In this document: positions 17,720 to 25,901 of the stretch, piece by piece
Layout: each line of letters starts with the position of its first letter
How positions within the stretch are numbered: position 1 is the first letter of the stretch
From: JABAAW01 sp965216605
Lineage (GTDB): Bacteria; Pseudomonadota; Alphaproteobacteria; JABAAW01
NCBI GenBank assembly: GCA_965216605.1
Contig: CBDCGG010000002.1
Coordinates: forward strand, 62,001 to 126,000
DNA: 64,000 nucleotides
Reading direction: 5' to 3'
Program-made: the position numbers and the translations under genes
Notes under the pieces: model-generated
Database searches by the model: none
Seen by the model: the letters and a program-made list of their open reading frames with translations, nothing else
What the model was told of the DNA's origin: nothing

Positions 17720-18436
17720 TTATGCGCGGGGACGAGGGAGAGAAGGTTTTCCGTGCTTTTCGATCATATTGCGTATGCCGTCACGAAAGACGCAGAAACT
17801 TGGCGATTCGTTATTTTCAACGTCCATGTAAGGACAAATTTTACTAGCCCATTCTGCCTTTTTTCCAAGTACTTTTATAGAATGTTTTCCATATCGTGAG
17901 TATAATTTTTGAACCCCTCCTTCATAAACAGCATCGGCAAGTTTTTCCCAAGTTCCGCATATCTCATCTTGTTTATAAGAATCCAACACCTTTTCTTTGA
18001 CGTTAGGATAGGCTTTCTTTATAGCAATCCTATCTCCTAAAAACCATGCTTCCAATTCTTCGATGGCAATACGAAAAAGAACTTTGAGAGATGATTGACA
18101 TAAATCTGATGTTTCGAGCAGCTGTTTTTTAAATTCCAAACAATTTTTTTCGTCAAGATCGACCAACACAATAACGATAAGATTGTTGTTTTTTTCTTTT
18201 TTATAACCTTCGATTTTTAAAGGTAAACTGCCGAGCAAGGTTTGTTTGATTGCTCTTTGTTTGTTTTCATTGCCTTTTTTATTATCTTCCCCAAGAACAC
18301 GGTTGGGTAATTTTCCAATCCCCCTGTGCTGATAAATATTGCAAGAGTGACCGTCAGCGTCTCCGATAATCTTTTTTAATAAGATCTTAAGAACTGCCTT
18401 ATCAATGCTCCCTTCGACAAGAATTTCCAAGCGCAT
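17720..18436 (-). CDS. DUF4276-like TOPRIM protein, partner of the upstream ATPase
   Basis: A 238-residue protein with a TOPRIM-type core: ILVEGS at residues 5-10 (Glu8 as the conserved acid) and IVIVLVDLDE at 87-96 (Asp93-x-Asp95). FRIAIEELEAWFLGD (about 139-153) is a segment I associate with DUF4276 proteins. TOPRIM domains act as metal-dependent nucleases or nucleotidyl enzymes. It starts 3 nt after the ATPase gene and shares its AT-rich composition, so the two probably work as a pair, as in other OLD-ATPase/TOPRIM defence modules. Its stop codon lies 4 nt from the 3' end of tRNA-Ser on the other strand. Activity is inferred. Confidence 0.75.
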   Translation of the reverse strand: MRLEILVEGSIDKAVLKILLKKIIGDADGHSCNIYQHRGIGKLPNRVLGEDNKKGNENKQRAIKQTLLGSLPLKIEGYKKEKNNNLIVIVLVDLDEKNCLEFKKQLLETSDLCQSSLKVLFRIAIEELEAWFLGDRIAIKKAYPNVKEKVLDSYKQDEICGTWEKLADAVYEGGVQKLYSRYGKHSIKVLGKKAEWASKICPYMDVENNESPSFCVFRDGIRNMIEKHGKPSLPRPRA

Positions 18437-18439
18437 ATT

Positions 18440-19672
18440 CTAATCTCCTTCTAAATACCCACTGTACCACAAGCTGCCGAGCGGCAACCCTTCTTCTTCC
18501 ATATTCTTAACGAAACCGTACTTATCTGCCCTTGTTATTTTTGCAAAACCGTCTTTTTGTTTTTCCAACACCCACAGCTCTTTAGGCTCTAATGCATCTA
18601 CGAGATAAGGCTGGTGGGTGGTCACAAAAACTTGTGATGTTCTATCTTTTTTATTAGTATATTTATGAAATTCTTCAACTATGAACGGCAAAAGTTCATG
18701 ATGAAGGAAATTCTCAGGCTCTTCGATACAAATAAAAGGAATTTGATCAGGAGAGCGCAGCAACAACATATAACAAAATATTTTCAATGTTCCATCGGAC
18801 ATTTGCTGTTGTGTAAAGGGTTTTGCCAATCCTTTGTTTTCAAAAAACAAAAAAACATTATTTGTGACACTTTCTACATGCGGTGTAATTTTTCCTATTC
18901 CTGGAATTTTTTCTGATATTTCGTCAAGAATTTGTCGAAAAACTTTTCTGTGATTCTTTTCCAAGTAACGAACGACATTTGCCATATTGTCACCTTTCAC
19001 ATTAAGATGTTTGTCTACACCATACTGCGTTATTTCTCTTGCAGAATCGGGAGTGAAGTAACTCAAATACCACTTTTTGATAAAATTTTTAAAACGCTCA
19101 ATGCGTGGGTTGTCGCCAACATGCTCTGCAAGAGTGACAATACCAAGACTATGGGGGCTTAAGATTGCTTCCCTTTTAGATCCCTCATCTCCCTCATCTC
19201 CCTCTACGCTTTCATTGCCAACCCATACATAACCTTTACCTTTCTTTAAATTTAGAAACAAACGAGGCTGCCCAACTTCCTGATCTTTTCCTTGGCGCAA
19301 GCGTTCGCTGATAGCAATAGGTCTTTCATCTTTTGATTTTTTATCTTTCCCGATAGACACTTCGTAGGTAATAGGGCGTTGTTTCTCACCTTCCCTATAA
19401 TAAATCACAAAAGAAATATTACTATCAACACCAGATGATATTAATTTATCAAACCCTCCACGATTTCTTGCGTTGCATGCTGCTTCAATATCCGTCGTCA
19501 TACAATCCGCCAGAAAGCCAAAGGCATCGAAAATCGAGCTTTTCCCAACGCCATTTTTACCGATAACAACCGTCAAAGGAGTAAGATGATCATCATTCCA
19601 TTTAATACCACCCAAGGTTATGTTCTTTAAGGCTTTATAGTTTTCGATTTTTATTCCCAATATCCGTGCCAT
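18440..19672 (-). CDS. AAA/ABC-type (OLD-like) ATPase
   Basis: A 410-residue ATPase of the OLD/RecF-like class. It opens with ILGIKIENYKALKN, then Walker A GKNGVGKSS (38-46). An ABC-like signature MSDGT (291-295), Walker B FICIEEPE (313-320) and a switch histidine TTHQP (351-355) follow. An acidic tandem stretch EGDEGDEG lies near 157-164. There is no nuclease domain of its own; that role would fall to the adjoining TOPRIM gene. Composition is AT-rich against GC-rich neighbours, consistent with transfer. The start (ATG at 19672) is 29 nt from a tRNA gene. Role in phage defence is inferred from architecture. Confidence 0.8.
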   Translation of the reverse strand: MARILGIKIENYKALKNITLGGIKWNDDHLTPLTVVIGKNGVGKSSIFDAFGFLADCMTTDIEAACNARNRGGFDKLISSGVDSNISFVIYYREGEKQRPITYEVSIGKDKKSKDERPIAISERLRQGKDQEVGQPRLFLNLKKGKGYVWVGNESVEGDEGDEGSKREAILSPHSLGIVTLAEHVGDNPRIERFKNFIKKWYLSYFTPDSAREITQYGVDKHLNVKGDNMANVVRYLEKNHRKVFRQILDEISEKIPGIGKITPHVESVTNNVFLFFENKGLAKPFTQQQMSDGTLKIFCYMLLLRSPDQIPFICIEEPENFLHHELLPFIVEEFHKYTNKKDRTSQVFVTTHQPYLVDALEPKELWVLEKQKDGFAKITRADKYGFVKNMEEEGLPLGSLWYSGYLEGD

Positions 19673-19701
19673 GATTGTTCTCCGATGTTAGCGTTTGAAA
19701 A

Positions 19702-19775
19702 TGGGCCTGCTAGGACTCGAACCCAGAACCGAACCGTTATGAGCGGTTTGCTCTAACCACTTGAGCTACAGGCCC
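19702..19775 (-). tRNA. tRNA with CAT anticodon, probably tRNA-Ile2
   Basis: A 74-nt tRNA with perfect acceptor stem GGGCCTG/CAGGCCC and discriminator A. The anticodon loop CTCATAA gives CAT. The D arm AGCTCAAGTGGTTAGAGCA and the GGGCC-type acceptor resemble the minor isoleucine tRNA (lysidine-modified) more than elongator Met; the alternative cannot be excluded by eye. CCA is not encoded. Confidence 0.85.
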
Positions 19776-19785
19776 AAAACAAAAT

Positions 19786-21867
19786 TCACTGATCCAAAAA
19801 ACTCTTCAGCTTTCTAGAGCGCGTCGGATGCTTCAATTTGCGTAATGCCTTAGCCTCGATCTGACGAATCCGCTCGCGCGTGACCGCAAACTGCTGCCCG
19901 ACCTCCTCCAACGTATGGTCGCTGTTGTTGCCAATCCCAAAACGCATCCGTAAAACTCGCTCCTCGCGCGGTGTCAGAGAAGACAGAATCTTCGTCGTCG
20001 TCGCTCGTAAGTTGCTCTGAATCGCAGCGTCCGTCGGTAGCAAAGCATTCACATCCTCGATAAAATCGCCGATCGAACTGTCCTCCTCGTCGCCTACCGG
20101 TGTCTCCAAAGAAATCGGCTCTTTAGCAATTTTCATTACCTTGCGAACACGCTCAAGAGGCATGTGCAACTTCTCCGCCAACTCTTCAGGAGTGGGCTCG
20201 CGCCCGATCTCGTGAAGCATCTGGCGCGACGTGCGCAACAACTTGTTGATCGTCTCGATCATATGCACAGGAATGCGAATCGTGCGCGCCTGATCAGCAA
20301 TCGAGCGCGTGATCGCCTGGCGAATCCACCATGTCGCGTAAGTGGAAAATTTATACCCCCGACGATACTCGAACTTGTCGACAGCCTTCATCAAGCCGAT
20401 GTTTCCCTCCTGAATTAAATCGAGAAACTGCAAGCCTCGGTTCATGTACTTCTTCGCAATAGAGATCACTAGCCGCAAGTTGGCTTCGATCATCTCCTGC
20501 TTCGCTTCGCCCGCGATCCGCTCGGCTTTGCGGATGTCGTTGTTGAGCATGCTGAGCTCCGCCGTCGGCATCATGGTTTCTTCCGCCAAGTCGCGCATCT
20601 GCGCGCGTAACGCCTCTACCTTTTTGCCGTGCGTTTGAACAAAGCTTTGCCACTCCTTGCTTTTTTTCTTCTGCGCCTCCAGCCATCCCTCCTCGAGTTC
20701 TCTGCCCTGATAGGCTTTTCGGAACTCGGCGATGGGAATGCGCGAGCGGCGTGCCAAGCCTGCGATCTGCATCTCCCATTGCGAGATTTTTTGATGATGA
20801 AAGCGCAGTTTGTCGATGATCTCCTCGCGCTTCAAGGCGTGCAAGTTGATCGCCGTCATGGCGACGACGATCTCGGCGATCATCTCTTGGTAAGCGCTGT
20901 TCAGAGACGCAGGAATAGTACTGCCGCGTTGCAAGTAGCGCAACCGCTTGCGTTGCAGTTTTTCGAACTGCGCGTAATGCCTGCCGATCGCCAGAAACTT
21001 ATCGACGGTCGCAACCTTGAGCGACTGCTCCATCACGCTGACAGGCGGAGCGAGTTCGTCTTCGCGCCCCGCCTCTTTTGCGTCGTCGTCGTCGCCGCGT
21101 GCCTTGCTTCTTGCTACCTCGGCGGCTTCGCTCGTTGTTTTCGAGAGGGGTTTTTTGTTGTGCGTCTCGTTCCAAGTTTTTTCCAAATCGATGATTTCAC
21201 GCAAGACACACTGCCCCTGTTCGAGCTCGTCGTGCCACAGCAAGAGCGAGTGCAACGCCAAGGGACAGGCGCACAAGGCGCGAATGACGGTGCGATTTCC
21301 TGCCTCGATGCGTTTGGCGATGGCTACCTCTCCCTCGCGCGAGAGCAGCTCGACACCGCCCATTTCGCGCAAGTAGATACGCACGGGATCGTCGGTATAG
21401 CTTGCCTCGACGCCTGTGGTGGGTTCGCTTTTTTTGGCGACAACTTCTTTTTCTTCCGCGCCTTCTTCTTCCCACGCCTCGTCGTCGTCTGGCGTTTCTT
21501 GCTGAGATGAGGAGGATTCTTTGGAAGATTCCTTAGAGGATTCTCCTTCTTCTGCCTGTGTGCTGCGTGGGTTGTTCAAAGGCGAGATACCGCGGCGCGC
21601 GAGCCGTTCGAGCAGCTCGTCTAGGTCTTCGCTCGCCCGCAGATCTTCGGGCAAGAGCGTTTCGATCGTTTGCAGATCGATGGAGTTCTCGGCGTTTTGC
21701 CCGACGCGTCGGACGATTTTTGCGACCAAATCGCGCATACGCCGCATCCGTTGTTCTCGCGCGATGGCGGAGCGTTTATCCTCCCCGCCGCCGCCTTTCA
21801 AAGCTCCGAGCAATCCTTTCATCTTTCCGAAAAAGGATTTTTTTTCTGAGGTTGTGTCAGTCTTCAT
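19786..21867 (-). CDS. rpoD: RNA polymerase primary sigma factor
   Basis: A 693-residue sigma-70. Region 2 is present as EANLRLVISIAKKYMNRGL, FLDLIQEGNIGLMKAVDKFE and KFSTYATWWIRQAITR. Region 3 is IRIPVHMIETINK, and region 4 is VLRMRFGIG...TLEEVGQQFAVTRERIRQIEAKALRKLK. These recognise -10 and -35 elements. The N-terminal part is divergent and Ser/Glu-rich, including ESSKESSKESSSS encoded by a 12-bp tandem repeat (about 21508-21550), plus an acidic insert. Downstream of dnaG and yqeY with its own likely promoter in the 226-nt gap. Confidence 0.97.
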   Translation of the reverse strand: MKTDTTSEKKSFFGKMKGLLGALKGGGGEDKRSAIAREQRMRRMRDLVAKIVRRVGQNAENSIDLQTIETLLPEDLRASEDLDELLERLARRGISPLNNPRSTQAEEGESSKESSKESSSSQQETPDDDEAWEEEGAEEKEVVAKKSEPTTGVEASYTDDPVRIYLREMGGVELLSREGEVAIAKRIEAGNRTVIRALCACPLALHSLLLWHDELEQGQCVLREIIDLEKTWNETHNKKPLSKTTSEAAEVARSKARGDDDDAKEAGREDELAPPVSVMEQSLKVATVDKFLAIGRHYAQFEKLQRKRLRYLQRGSTIPASLNSAYQEMIAEIVVAMTAINLHALKREEIIDKLRFHHQKISQWEMQIAGLARRSRIPIAEFRKAYQGRELEEGWLEAQKKKSKEWQSFVQTHGKKVEALRAQMRDLAEETMMPTAELSMLNNDIRKAERIAGEAKQEMIEANLRLVISIAKKYMNRGLQFLDLIQEGNIGLMKAVDKFEYRRGYKFSTYATWWIRQAITRSIADQARTIRIPVHMIETINKLLRTSRQMLHEIGREPTPEELAEKLHMPLERVRKVMKIAKEPISLETPVGDEEDSSIGDFIEDVNALLPTDAAIQSNLRATTTKILSSLTPREERVLRMRFGIGNNSDHTLEEVGQQFAVTRERIRQIEAKALRKLKHPTRSRKLKSFLDQ

Positions 21868-22036
21868 AGTAAGGGAGGGCGGGGGGTAGAGTGATGGAGG
21901 AGAGGGGTGGTAAAGGTGTTACGGGACGGATGTTGTGACAAGCTTACAACACACGCAACACAAGCCTCCGACAAGCCTCGATGTTTCGAGACCGACTTTC
22001 GGCTTGCGATGTACGCATAAAGGATGGAGAGCAAAA

Positions 22037-22064
22037 TCTATACCGAAGGAGATGCGCAAGTCAA
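22037..22064 (-). promoter_or_regulatory. predicted sigma-70 promoter for rpoD
   Basis: On the minus strand TTGACT (22064-22059) and TATAGA (22042-22037) are 16 nt apart, about 170 nt before the rpoD start and after the dnaG stop. Consensus-based. Confidence 0.5.
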
Positions 22065-22093
22065 GGAAGATGTCAAGAACAAGGTTGAGGAGG

Positions 22094-23956
22094 TCAATGG
22101 TTGGCTTGCATTTTTTCGTGGAAGATCAGGCTGGCTTCGCTACGGGTGTATTTTTTTTGCTCAGGCGTTCCTGTTTGTTTTAGATCTGCGCGCATGGCGT
22201 GATAGTCGAGGGCGAGGAAGATTTGTTCGACATTTTCTCGGACATGTTCGATGGAGGCTTGCGCTTGCAAGTAAGGATTTTGCGCGAAGAAGGCGGGGTC
22301 TCGCGCGATGTTTTGCAAGACTTCACCCGCGCTCTGCCATAGGATTTGCGTCAGGTTTGCGTCTTCGGCTGCTTCTTGGTAAGCGAGCAGCATAGCTTGC
22401 CTTGCGGCGTCCAAGTCGTGGGGCAAGGCTGTTCGGGCGAATCGATCTTCGTATTCATCCCACAGCTGCGGACGGCTTGCCAAGGTTGCCAGCAGGCACT
22501 CCTGCAAGTGGCGTTGCGTCTGCTGCTCGTCGTTGGAGTAGGGAATGGTTTCTTGCGCAGCCTGAAGTTTGAGTTGCTCGTTTTGCCTGCGGCGTTCTGC
22601 GAACAGAGAATCTTTGAAAAAGGCGCGATAGTGCTTGGAGAGCAGCGGGGCTTTGACGGCGTTGGCATGCTCGATGAGCGTATGTTCCAAGGTTGCGAGC
22701 TGCTCTGGCGTTTGCAGGGAGGGGAGCGCGCTTTTTTCGTCGCGCCACAGGAAGGCGCTGACGGTTTCGGTGTGGCGGAGTGCCTCACGCCATTTTTCGA
22801 TGCCGAAGCTGGTAACGAAGCTGTCGGGGTCATGTCCTTCGGGCAGGAAGAAGAGCTTGAGGTTGCGCGTCTCGTCCAGCAGAGGCAGCGCGCGCAGGAC
22901 AGCGCGTTTGGCAGCGAGCGCGCCCGCCTTGTCTCCGTCGAAGCAGAGGACGGGCGTATCGTTGCATTGCCACAAGAGCAGGAGTTGTTGTTCCGATAGA
23001 GCTGTGCCGAGGCTGGCAAGGCTTGTCGCAAAACCCGCCTTGTCGAGCGCGAGAACATCGGTGTAGCCCTCGACGAGGACTATAGGGCTTGTTTCAAGGT
23101 TTGCAGCGCGAGGATAGTTTCGCACGCGCGCGAAGTTGTAGAGATTTTGCCCTTTGGAAAAGACGGCTGTTTCAGGCGAGTTCAGATATTTGGGCGGGGT
23201 GAAGTCTGCTTTGCCATAAGATTTTTCTTGGGATTTTTCTTGGGTTGTTCGCGTGTCTTTTGGATAAGTATCGAGGAATCTACCCCCGAAGGCGATGATG
23301 CGTGCTTGTGCGTCGTTAATAGGAAACAAGATGCGCGAGCGAAAGCGTGCGCGCAGTTCTCGCTTCGGAACGCTCTGTCTTTCTACGCTCTGTTTTGCGA
23401 CGACAAGCCCCGCTTCGAGAAGGTCTTTCTCGGATCGATTGTGCGTCCTCATCGCCTCGAAGAAGGGTTTTGTGTTGCTGTCCGCCCATCCGAGCGCGAA
23501 TCGCTCGGCGCACGCTCTATCGAGTCCGCGTTGTTTCAGGTAGTCGCGTGCTTTTTCACCCGAAGACGCAAACAAGGCTTTGCCGTAGAAGGCTTCAGCG
23601 AGCGCAAGCGTCTCGCGGATTCGCTCGTTCTGTTCGCGTTTCTGCTGCGCCTTAGGCGAGGAGGGTTTGCGCTTAAGCACCACGCCAGCCTGTTGGGCGA
23701 GGCGTTCGAGCGCTTGAGGAAAGGTGAGCCCTTGTGTCTGTTGCAACCATGTGAAGACATCGCCTTTCGCGCCGCAGCCGAAGCAGTGATAGAAGCCTTT
23801 GTTTTCGACGACATGGAAGGAGGGCGTTTTCTCGTTGTGAAAGGGGCAGAGCCCGACATACCTTTCTCCGCGACGCTGTAGGGCGACGAGGTTCGAGACG
23901 AGAGCCCTCAGGCTAACGCGGCGGCGTATATCCTCGGTCTGCCCGTCGGAGTTCAT
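22094..23956 (-). CDS. dnaG: DNA primase
   Basis: A 620-residue replicative primase. N-terminal CHC2-type zinc finger: CPFHNEKTPSF and CFGCGAKGD (residues about 38-66). The central catalytic core includes GRFL and ILFPINDAQARIIAFGGR, and the TOPRIM motifs are LVEGYTDVLALDKAGF (Glu) and VLCFDGDKAG (DGD). The C-terminal helicase-binding domain is less conserved. A 12-bp repeat near 23218-23245 encodes QEKSQEKS. Begins 7 nt after yqeY. Confidence 0.96.
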   Translation of the reverse strand: MNSDGQTEDIRRRVSLRALVSNLVALQRRGERYVGLCPFHNEKTPSFHVVENKGFYHCFGCGAKGDVFTWLQQTQGLTFPQALERLAQQAGVVLKRKPSSPKAQQKREQNERIRETLALAEAFYGKALFASSGEKARDYLKQRGLDRACAERFALGWADSNTKPFFEAMRTHNRSEKDLLEAGLVVAKQSVERQSVPKRELRARFRSRILFPINDAQARIIAFGGRFLDTYPKDTRTTQEKSQEKSYGKADFTPPKYLNSPETAVFSKGQNLYNFARVRNYPRAANLETSPIVLVEGYTDVLALDKAGFATSLASLGTALSEQQLLLLWQCNDTPVLCFDGDKAGALAAKRAVLRALPLLDETRNLKLFFLPEGHDPDSFVTSFGIEKWREALRHTETVSAFLWRDEKSALPSLQTPEQLATLEHTLIEHANAVKAPLLSKHYRAFFKDSLFAERRRQNEQLKLQAAQETIPYSNDEQQTQRHLQECLLATLASRPQLWDEYEDRFARTALPHDLDAARQAMLLAYQEAAEDANLTQILWQSAGEVLQNIARDPAFFAQNPYLQAQASIEHVRENVEQIFLALDYHAMRADLKQTGTPEQKKYTRSEASLIFHEKMQANH

Positions 23957-23963
23957 TGCGGGT

Positions 23964-24440
23964 TCATGACTGCTGTGTCAGTCGTTCTTTGGCGCACTTG
24001 CCTGCGAAGGCGAAATCGACGGCGCCGGGGTGTCGCTTCCGCAACTCGCTCATGACGCAGCTCATGCCTTTGAGCCCCGACAGGTTTTTTTCTTTAATAA
24101 TATCCTCGATTGCTTGTTCGATTTGCGGCTCGGTCATGGGCTTAGGCAGGAAGCGTCGTATCACCTCGATTTCTAGTTCTTCTTGCTGTACGTGGGCGGG
24201 GCGTCCTGCGTCCTCGTAAGCTTTGATGCTCTCGAAGCGTTGTTTTATCATCGTTTGCAGGAGGGTGAGAATCTCAGTATCGCCAAGGCTGTCTTCTCCC
24301 TTGCCTTGCCCGCGCAAGGCGATGTCGCGGTCGGTGAGCGCGGCGAGAATCAGGCGCAAGGTCGCCACTGCATGCGCCTCGTGGTTACGCAAGGCGACCT
24401 TCAAAGCTTCGGTGAATTGTTCTCTTAAATTTTGCGCCAT
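23964..24440 (-). CDS. yqeY: GatB/YqeY domain protein
   Basis: A 158-residue YqeY-family protein related to the tail domain of the amidotransferase GatB. Recognised from LREQFTEALKVALRNHE, TLRLILAALTDRDIALRG, EELEIEVIRRFLPKPMTE and the C-terminal MSCVMSELRKRHPGAVDF. Family role may be tRNA-related but is not settled. Position just before dnaG and divergent from carA is a conserved alphaproteobacterial order. Confidence 0.9.
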   Translation of the reverse strand: MAQNLREQFTEALKVALRNHEAHAVATLRLILAALTDRDIALRGQGKGEDSLGDTEILTLLQTMIKQRFESIKAYEDAGRPAHVQQEELEIEVIRRFLPKPMTEPQIEQAIEDIIKEKNLSGLKGMSCVMSELRKRHPGAVDFAFAGKCAKERLTQQS

Positions 24441-24611
24441 CTCGTGTCCTCGTAAGAAGATTGTCTGCCGATTCGCTTGCAGAGTCGAGTCGCAATCCCT
24501 TGCAGAATACTCACAATAAGTCTGTCGGTCTTTGTTATAGTGTAGCCTCTTTGGAGGAAAATCTGTCCTTGTCCTTGTCCTTGCCCTTGTTGTTTTACTT
24601 TTTTGCCTACG

Positions 24612-25901
24612 ATGCGTCGTAGAGTTTTCACCTCGTCTGGAAGCGAGACGGCGTCTTTAGTTTTGGAAGACGGCAGCGTTTGGCACGGCACGGGTGTTGG
24701 CGCGCGTGGCTTTGCTTTAGGCGAGCTTTGTTTCAACACCTCGATGAGCGGCTATCAGGAGATCTTGAGCGATCCCTCCTATGCCGAGCAGATCGTGGTG
24801 TTCAGCTTTCCGCACATCGGCAATGTGGGGGTGAATAATGAGGACGAAGAATCTGCGGGCGTGTATGCGCGCGGCTGTGTGTTGGCGCAGCGTCCGAGCG
24901 AACCCTCCAACTGGCGCAGCGAGAAAAATTTCTGCTCGTGGCTGCGCGAACGCGGGCTCGTTGCGCTGTGCGATGTGGATACTCGCTCTTTGGTGCGTCT
25001 GTTGCGCGACGGCGGAGCGCAGCGTGCGGCGATCGTCTTCGAGGAGAAACGTTTTTCGCTGAAGAATTGTCTCAAAAAAGTGCGCGCGTGGCCAGGCTTG
25101 AGGGGGGCGGAGCTGGCTCAGGGAGTCTCTTGTCAAGCGCCGCACGATTGGCAAGATCCCCTCCCTGAAGAATCTCTTCGCAAAGCCTCTCTTAGCCAAA
25201 ACCCTTTTCGCAGAGATTCTCAACCCGTCGCCTCGAAAAAACCTTCGCAAGCTCGCGTGCATGTCGTTGCGCTCGACTTCGGCATGAAGCGCAACATTCT
25301 GCGCTGTCTGGAGAGTGGTGGCGCGCGCATCACGGTCGTGCCTGCGACGACTTCGAGCGCGACGATTGCCGACTTGCGTCCAGACGGCATTTTCCTATCG
25401 AACGGCCCTGGCGACCCCGCCGCGAGTGCACGCTACGCTCAGAGCATGCTGGAGCCGTTGTTATCGTCGAAGATTCCGATGTTTGGCATCTGCCTTGGCT
25501 TCCAGCTGTTGGCGCACGCGCTGGGCGCGCGTAGCGAGAAGATGTCGTTCGGACACCATGGCGCGAACCACCCCGTGCAAGTTCTCGCCAACGGACAGGT
25601 AGAGATCACCTCGCAAAACCACGGTTTTTCTATTCCCGCAGAATCGCTTCCCGACGATGTAGAGGCAACGCATGTCTCGCTGTTTGACGGCACGCTGGAG
25701 GGCTTTCAAGCTAAAAAGCGTCCGATCTTTGCGGTTCAGTACCACCCCGAAGCCTCACCCGGTCCGCACGATGCGCGCCACCTCTTCGCACGCTTTCTGA
25801 AGGATTGTCGCAACTTCCAAAAAACACAAGCGACCCAAAAGACACACGCGACTCCTGCCTCTACAACGACTCCTTCTTCTGCGACGGCTTCTGCCGATTG
25901 A
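24612..25901 (+). CDS. carA: carbamoyl-phosphate synthase small (glutaminase) subunit
   Basis: A 429-residue subunit that hydrolyses glutamine and delivers ammonia to CarB for arginine and pyrimidine synthesis. N-terminal CarA domain: ALVLEDG-like start and GELCFNTSMSGYQEILSDPSY. The class I glutaminase domain has nucleophile Cys in FGICLGFQLLAHALG, and the catalytic His/Glu in QYHPEASPGPHD. ATG at 24612 is preferred over an in-frame TTG 9 nt upstream. The Thr/Ala-rich tail (TQATQKTHATPAS) is low complexity and repeat-encoded. carB is not in the window. The stop and the next start share one base (TGATG). Confidence 0.95.
   Translation: MRRRVFTSSGSETASLVLEDGSVWHGTGVGARGFALGELCFNTSMSGYQEILSDPSYAEQIVVFSFPHIGNVGVNNEDEESAGVYARGCVLAQRPSEPSNWRSEKNFCSWLRERGLVALCDVDTRSLVRLLRDGGAQRAAIVFEEKRFSLKNCLKKVRAWPGLRGAELAQGVSCQAPHDWQDPLPEESLRKASLSQNPFRRDSQPVASKKPSQARVHVVALDFGMKRNILRCLESGGARITVVPATTSSATIADLRPDGIFLSNGPGDPAASARYAQSMLEPLLSSKIPMFGICLGFQLLAHALGARSEKMSFGHHGANHPVQVLANGQVEITSQNHGFSIPAESLPDDVEATHVSLFDGTLEGFQAKKRPIFAVQYHPEASPGPHDARHLFARFLKDCRNFQKTQATQKTHATPASTTTPSSATASAD

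Noticed and set aside
17720..19672. Prophage or integrative element at the tRNA genes
   Set aside because: No integrase, no phage structural genes and no direct repeat of a tRNA end was found, so only the two-gene module is supported.
22024..22395. Plus-strand frame beginning MESKIYTEGDAQVKEDVKNK in the rpoD-dnaG gap
   Set aside because: The start looks protein-like but the frame runs antisense into the dnaG 3' end, and the same bases form a good minus-strand rpoD promoter.
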